Origin: Opisthorchis felineus
Lineage: Eukaryota > Platyhelminthes > Trematoda > Opisthorchiida > Opisthorchiidae
Direction of reading: 5' to 3'
DNA: 64,000 bases
NCBI GenBank assembly: GCA_004794785.1
Contig: SJOL01008389.1
Location: forward strand, 584,452-648,451
Within the stretch, counting starts at the first letter, position 1. Each line of letters begins with the position of its first letter. Under the pieces are notes generated by a model. It worked only from the letters and a program-made list of their open reading frames with translations. It had not been told where the DNA came from and made no database searches. Position numbers and translations under genes: made by a program. Positions 58,891 to 64,000 of this stretch are shown here, in pieces.

Positions 58891-59930
58891 TTGGTGCGCC
58901 GGTCCGTAAAGGCCGAGTATGATCAATTTCTCTGAAACTACTATGCTTCCAATGCTATAGTTCAGAATGTTCAGGTCAAATGTTTTTTCTGCAAGTTCCC
59001 TCTTTGGATAATTTGTTTAAGTAAGCGAGTCTTCAATGTCCACAATCACCTCGAATTTGAAACCAAGGCCTAATAAAGTAAGATACCGCGACCTGCAGTA
59101 AAACGTGAATTGCATGGAATGGACGAAAGTTGCCGGTAGTTTTGAAGCTAAAATATTTTGTGGAACTGCTAGAGCCTAGGTTGTACTCGTGGACGAAATA
59201 TGCGGACATATCACTCCTGTAACTTAATTTGGTCCCGCATCCTCTGCTCCACTGAACGGATGCCTAATCCTCTGTTTTCGTACCTATGGATGGCTATTCC
59301 GAATGATCATCTCTTTAGACACATTACTTATATAGGGATAACTTTTACTAGGTTCGAAGAACCTAAGGCTTGCAGACGATAGTAACCTGCACACGTAGGT
59401 CGAGATTTCTGGACACTGCCCGGTGTCACTGTAGGAGTATTCAGGTCCTTCTTACTGGAAGCGGAGTTTTCATTGCAAATGGAGGAACATAACAGGCTCT
59501 CCGTAGCAGGCCCCCGGGGGTTGCCAGATAGTTCGCGGTTAGAGATGTACCTGAAGATCCGCTCTTTAGAACGCCAACCATTGAGTCCCGACCTAAGTGA
59601 AGGCGGCTGCCGTTGCGTTCAAAATACAGCAATAGGAACTTAGGTGACGCACATAACTGACATGTGGCCAGGAGTCCACGATACCTAATCAACTAGCCAG
59701 GTGTAACCTACGTCGATTAAATGTGAAAACTGAGCGAACCTAGCTTACGCGCACGACCAACATGCCCTCATCCATATCAGCTAGGAAACGTCAGTGGTTC
59801 AACTTGGACCAGATAAAAAGGTGTATTTTATTTGACGTTTTGTTTACTACAATTGTCCTGGAAGGAAGCGTACGGCCTCCTTGTTGCGTAGTGTTTATCG
59901 GGGTACTGACGTATTGGAATTAAAAGAAGG
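58890..59930. other. Unannotated stretch
   Basis: Nothing recognised. Confidence 0.5.
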
Positions 59931-60040
59931 TAATAATAATGTTTATTCCCAACTAAGTGGTACGCCGTTAGGTAGTTTATCGAAATATGAGTATGGGGCA
60001 GGCGGCTGATGAACAGAGAGCAATACTGACTCTATAAGGC
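59931..60040 (-). repeat. Retroposon 3' end, copy 4 (short)
   Basis: AAT repeats followed by GTTTATTCCCAACT (plus strand) match the start of copies 1-3; similarity fades after about 60-100 bp. Confidence 0.5.
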
Positions 60041-60363
60041 AAGCATTTCGGCAACAGGCTCATAGAACTGTATGTAAACGACGTCTTCAATGGCTGATTG
60101 TATTATTTCCTGTTGCGTTAGAAATACGAATCTCACCTTAAATGCCTGGTGCCCTGTTAACGTTTGAAACTGGTTTCGTTTTTCGCTTGTGCAAATTTTT
60201 GAAAGAATTCTCTCCCTCCTTAATCTATCTACAGGGTTACCACGTGTAATTTTGTTGAAATGTTAATTCTAACGTAACCTCTCCCAACTTGCCCCCACTT
60301 AAGGAGGTGCACTCAGTCTCAGTCACAAGCCACATCAATACAGGCTGATCTCTACAGCCATCG

Positions 60364-60906
60364 GTGGACCACAACAGATGTGGGCGAAATGGGTGTCCGT
60401 CGAATGTACGATGTGGTATACAATGTCACACCTGCAAGACCTGGTGGCACTTTAAATGTACGGGTTTACAAGACAACCGGATGAGCCAATTATCTAAATC
60501 TCCTGACCCGTTTGTCTGCACCAACTGCCTCTATCTTAAGGGTGCTATGCATTCTATCACCAAAAACAGAGCTACCAAAAACGAAACCATGTCCCCGCTG
60601 CTGAATCGGAAAGACTGGTGAGAATGTTCCTTTTTAATCGGGATAATGGACGCAAAACTGGCGCTTCTTTCTAAAGCTATCAAGGAAGCAAACACAAAAA
60701 ACAGAGCTGCCCGGACGAAAGTTCATAGTGAACTTCCTTCCTTGAACGAGTACATAACTCGATCCACCCCGGGTCAGCTGGCTAAAAAGGAGGTCATCCA
60801 GCTCTCCCATTTGGCAACCAAGACCGCCACAGTGTCTTCAGTGAACAGGCGCATGAGGAAGGGCGGACTTATCATCTCGGGTAGTCATCCAGAAAAATCA
60901 CGCCAA
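60364..60906 (+). pseudogene. LINE ORF1 with PHD-like zinc finger
   Basis: The N-terminus carries Cys6, Cys11, Cys17, then C21-x2-C24-x4-H29-x2-C32 and C52-x2-C55, the pattern of a PHD-type finger as found in ORF1 of CR1-like LINEs. A single TGA at 60619-60621 splits the frame; the same phase resumes and reads MDAKLALLSKAIKEANTKNR, a helical segment, to 60906. Further text (FRGVLAKPEHRSLPTEWLRG) continues in another frame. Confidence 0.7.
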
Positions 60907-61105
60907 TGAAACTGGCAGAGTCGCTCTTTCGAGGCGTCCTCGCAAAGCCTGAACACAGATCGCTTCCCACGGAGTGGTTACGCGGAAAGGGGAGCAAACA
61001 AACCTGTTGATTTCCTCTGTGAATCGACGGTGAGCAGCGGTAATTTTCTTTTTGTTCTGACTAGCCATGAGTAACGTGGCCTACGTTTGTTTACTATAAC
61101 GTCGT

Positions 61106-61313
61106 TTTGGTTGTTGGCTTGTTCGCTGAGCTGGGCAATTTGATTGCAAACGTTTCATCACCAATCGAGGTGATGAGGTTTTGCCCAACACAACCACCAA
61201 CCCACCGCTACGCACCATTACGCTCCCCAATAACGCACCGATGATGTCACCTCGATTGGTGATGACACGTTTGCAATGAAATTGCCCAGCTCAGCGAACA
61301 AGCCAACGACCAT
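61106..61313. repeat. Foldback element (about 65-bp arms)
   Basis: Arms 61113-61176 and 61242-61307 are near-perfect inverted repeats (TTGGCTTGTTCGCTGAGCTG at the outer end of the left arm, with its complement at the right). A loop of about 65 bp separates them. It interrupts LINE ORF1. The shape resembles a MITE or foldback insertion; no protein and no clear target duplication were found. Confidence 0.75.
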
Positions 61314-61515
61314 CTACGCTACCTGAGCTACCAACATTTTCCTCTATAGAAAACGCCATTTTGTTTGCTTACTGCTCGTTTTTCCCCTGTTTTGCCCCTA
61401 TCTAAGGTCTGCTTATTCTTCAGTAACAGATGTGAACATTTTGTTGCCCGTCCGTCATTGCTTGCAAGTGCGTCTCAGGTCTCCCTATTTTCGAGCGTCC
61501 ACTCTGACGGAAAAA

Positions 61516-61594
61516 CGGACCGACCGGGTATCGAACCCAGAGCTTCTCGGATGACGGGCGAACTTCTTGTCCACTACACCAACTGGACACCCGG
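61516..61594 (-). repeat. tRNA-Asp-like SINE head
   Basis: The minus strand has an A box TGGTGTAGTGG (61581-61571) and a B box GGTTCGATACC (61537-61527), and resembles tRNA-Asp(GTC), including CCGTCA at the anticodon. The acceptor stem does not pair, so it is not a working tRNA gene. It is a different family from the main SINE. Confidence 0.6.
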
Positions 61595-62106
61595 AGGGCC
61601 CTATTTTTGTATTACCTATACGCCGCATCTGCCAGATAGCTTTTGGTGATATTTGTTTTAAACGGACCTAACCGCGCAATCTGATTTGTCAAGTGACATG
61701 AGCTGCCGCATCGCGCCGTCAACCAAAGACAGTCCCTTACATCCCAAAGGTATTGATTGTTTCATCGCCGTGATCTCTCTATGCGGCCAAATTACACTGA
61801 GAGACTGCCCGTATCTGTATGTTTGTACACTTTTTGGCGCTTACTTGCTGTTGCTTCTATGGATCCTTGCCGCTACAGTGACTATTTTCTGCTCCTGCTG
61901 ATTGCGTCATTATTGACTGTACGTTTGCTTAATTCACAATGCTTACTAACCCGTTTGTCTATAGAACCAGATCCTGTCATTTCTCAATACATCATCTGCC
62001 GCCCTCGTCTGTCTGTCCGATCGTCTACTGGCTACGAAATGAGAATAGTCTGATAGCCGCAATCGTCCTGTGGGATCCTTAGCCGCCCGGATCTTACAAA
62101 ACCTTT

Positions 62107-63240
62107 GGGCTTCTAGTCACCCCTCCCTCCCCATCTGGCGTACAGAAGATCCTGGAGCGGGCTGTCAGCATTCAGAATGCTTTCCCAACGATCAAGCGTA
62201 TGTCTGAGGATCGCCATCTAGAGGCGCGGAAGATGGGCCAGAGCAGTCGTGGAGTACAGCTATCAGCGCTTCTCTTCGTAGCAGACGATGAAGGTGCACC
62301 GGTAAGCTCCACACCCAAGTCTCAGCTCCCGAGCTGCACTGGGTCAGATGTGAGGAGACAAGCGGCGAAACCTACCGACAAATCAAATATAATCGTTGAC
62401 CTGGACATCGGGGAATGCTGCGAGAACCCTACGGCCCCTGGGAATGTGAAACTGCCAGTCTTCAGCTCCACTCCGCAAAAGTGACCTCTCCGATTGTAGA
62501 CACGGTCGTCCCCGTGACCCTGACAGCCGAAGCCACAAACCTGACCACAGCGAACCGAAAAATCCTTCGTACACCCAGTTGGCCATGCTGACCGTGGGCG
62601 ACTTGGGAGTCCACACAAACACGAATGAAAGGCCACTGCAGCCAAACAAGCCAAACAATTTTCGCCAACTCAGAAAGTTGTTGGCGAGCTTCAAGGTACA
62701 GTCCCCTGCGAAAACGGGCCTGATGGGAGCACCACCAAAAGGTGCTGCCATCCAGCGCACACGGCCTCACAGGAACATCTTATTGATCAAACCGCGCCAA
62801 AACGCCCAAGACACCAAGAAGACGCGTGTTTGCCCCAAATCCCTGAAAAACAGCAAACCTAGTCGTCCAAAAGGCGATATTGAACAAGCTGCAAGTTGCA
62901 GCTATCGGAATTTTTGCTCACGAGGGGAAAAACTGCGTTCCCTAAAAGGTAAAAGGCCCGCGCAACCCGGATTCCCACGGGGCAAAAAAAAACCTGCAAA
63001 TGAAAAGCAACCCTTGAAAGCATCAAGGCAGGTAGCATACAAGTATGCCTCAGAGGCCCCTTTGCTGCTTTGGACTCAAACCCGACATACAGCTATTAAA
63101 TCTGCTAACCGCTCTGGTAGCACATCCCTCGGCTCCCCACCTACGGAGGCGGCGGAAACGGTGTTCAAATGCTTGTCCACAAACTGTCTCAGTCTTTTGC
63201 ACCAACTTCAGGATGTTAACCAGTCAGTTTGCCTTGAATA
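62107..63240 (+). pseudogene. LINE ORF1 C-terminal part running into ORF2
   Basis: From 62107 the frame reads GVQKILERAVSIQNAFPTIK and RMSEDRHLEARKMGQSSRGV. After a stop at 62482 a basic, Lys/Arg-rich frame (62579-63241) follows and ends CLSTNCLSLLHQLQDVNQSV, which is the start of the LINE endonuclease. The original ORF boundary is lost. Confidence 0.6.
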
Positions 63241-63860
63241 GCCATCCATAATCGCACTCACAAAGACCTGGCCCACACCTTGAATCTCTGACGCGGAGAT
63301 CTTCATAGAAGGCTACTATATTTTTCAAGTTCATTCAAAAAGCGAAAGGGATGGTGGGGTTGCTTTATATATACATGCGGTCACACCCATCTCAATTGTC
63401 CTCTCTGATACCACTCCTGCAACTTTTTGCGATGCATTGTGGATCCGAATCCCGCTGTGCAGGGCCGGGTCTCTTCCCCCCGGCACGGTCTACCGTTGTC
63501 GTTCGAGTTCTTCAATTTCGCATAAAAACCCTTGAGCAACTCTCTTCCAGCTACCACTTTACAAATCTCTTGGTGGTAGGGGACTTTTACGCTTCCAAGG
63601 CTTCCTGGAAGGAGCTGAAACGCGCCGGGTCTAGTTGACTTATTACAGCGGCGCTGACCGAAGTCGTTCAACAGAATGCTTTGACTCAAAATGTCGTCGC
63701 ACTCGCCAGATACCACGCAGGCCAACTGCCATCCCTCCTGGATTCGGTTATCACCAACGAAAGACGTCTTCCAGCGTCAGTGGAAGACGTATATAGGACC
63801 ATTGTCCAGAAAGTTCACGAGGCTGACGCGATGTTCCTCCCAAAAAAACAGCACCCACTC
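63150..63860 (+). pseudogene. LINE endonuclease with mutated active site
   Basis: Endonuclease blocks in shifting frames: TNCLSLL (63179), IIALTKTWPTP (63248-63280) where the catalytic Glu of T-E-T-W is Lys, EGYYIFQVHSKSERDGGVAL, and VVGDFYASKASW (63575-63610) where the Asn of GDFN is Tyr. SVITNERRLPAS then jumps to a later part, indicating an internal deletion. Confidence 0.7.
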
Positions 63861-64000
63861 GGATGAACCGCAAGCTACCAAAAAGGATTCAGTGTCTTCT
63901 GGAAAAGAGGTCTCAACTATTTCTCAAAAAGTGGACTTCATGCTTGACGGCGTCCCTCCCCTTTGGGAAGAAACATTATTATTAGTATAACATGAGCTGG

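Larger units (their letters stand above)
60364..63990 (+). mobile_element. CR1-like LINE with ORF1 zinc finger and damaged endonuclease
   Basis: ORF1 begins at 60364 with a PHD-like finger, continues to about 61010, is interrupted by a foldback and other sequence (61.1-62.1 kb), and resumes at about 62107. The endonuclease part of ORF2 starts near 63155 and continues to the window edge region. The text ends close to TTATTATTAG at 63975-63985. It is interrupted by stops and internal deletion, so it is inactive. Confidence 0.75.

Noticed and set aside
61516..61594. Functional tRNA-Asp gene
   Set aside because: The acceptor stem does not pair and the D and anticodon arms are irregular; a SINE head is the better reading.

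Overview
This is nuclear DNA of a multicellular eukaryote, most probably a flatworm and, by the style of its repeats, perhaps a pseudophyllidean tapeworm. The organism call is inference from spliced coding exons with large introns, a 39-nt micro-intron, a dense load of decayed retroelements and a tRNA-derived SINE family that I associate with cestode genomes. One ambiguous base (N, 5149) points to a draft assembly.

One host gene is convincing: a novel-type protein kinase C (PKC epsilon/eta class) on the minus strand, with coding exons from 36510 down to 11764. Nine coding exons join with consistent phases into a 926-residue protein: N-terminal C2 domain, pseudosubstrate, C1A, C1B, long V3 hinge, complete kinase domain, turn motif, and an unusual Ser/Thr/Pro-rich C-terminal extension. 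At least one untranslated exon must lie upstream, because a 3' splice site sits 10 nt before the ATG. The promoter is not identified.

Almost everything else is repeat. 4.8-7.3 kb: decayed non-LTR (LINE) element. 19.5-20.1 kb: two oppositely oriented ~300-bp LTRs inside a PKC intron. 21.5-24.8 kb: decayed Ty3/gypsy element inside another PKC intron. 28.1 kb: another solo LTR. 34 kb: LINE fragment. 38.8-43.1 kb: second gypsy element, minus strand, with its 5' LTR and a tRNA-His-like primer binding site. 43.1-44.8, 46.6-46.9, 48.2-48.7 and 60.4-64.0 kb: further LINE fragments. 49.4-51.1 kb: BEL/Pao fragment. Nine SINE copies are scattered through these, several nested inside older elements.

The most interesting structure is a dispersed ~270-300-bp repeat that carries a hammerhead ribozyme of the minimal type known from Penelope-like elements. 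It occurs at four loci (35.4, 36.7, 45.7 and 58.3 kb). The best copy (36.72-37.32 kb) is an inverted pair with a 13-bp target-site duplication, just upstream of the first PKC coding exon. One of its units begins at the predicted ribozyme cleavage site, as expected if a self-cleaved RNA monomer had been reverse-transcribed. The remaining long stretches, especially 51.6-58.2 kb, contain nothing I recognise.
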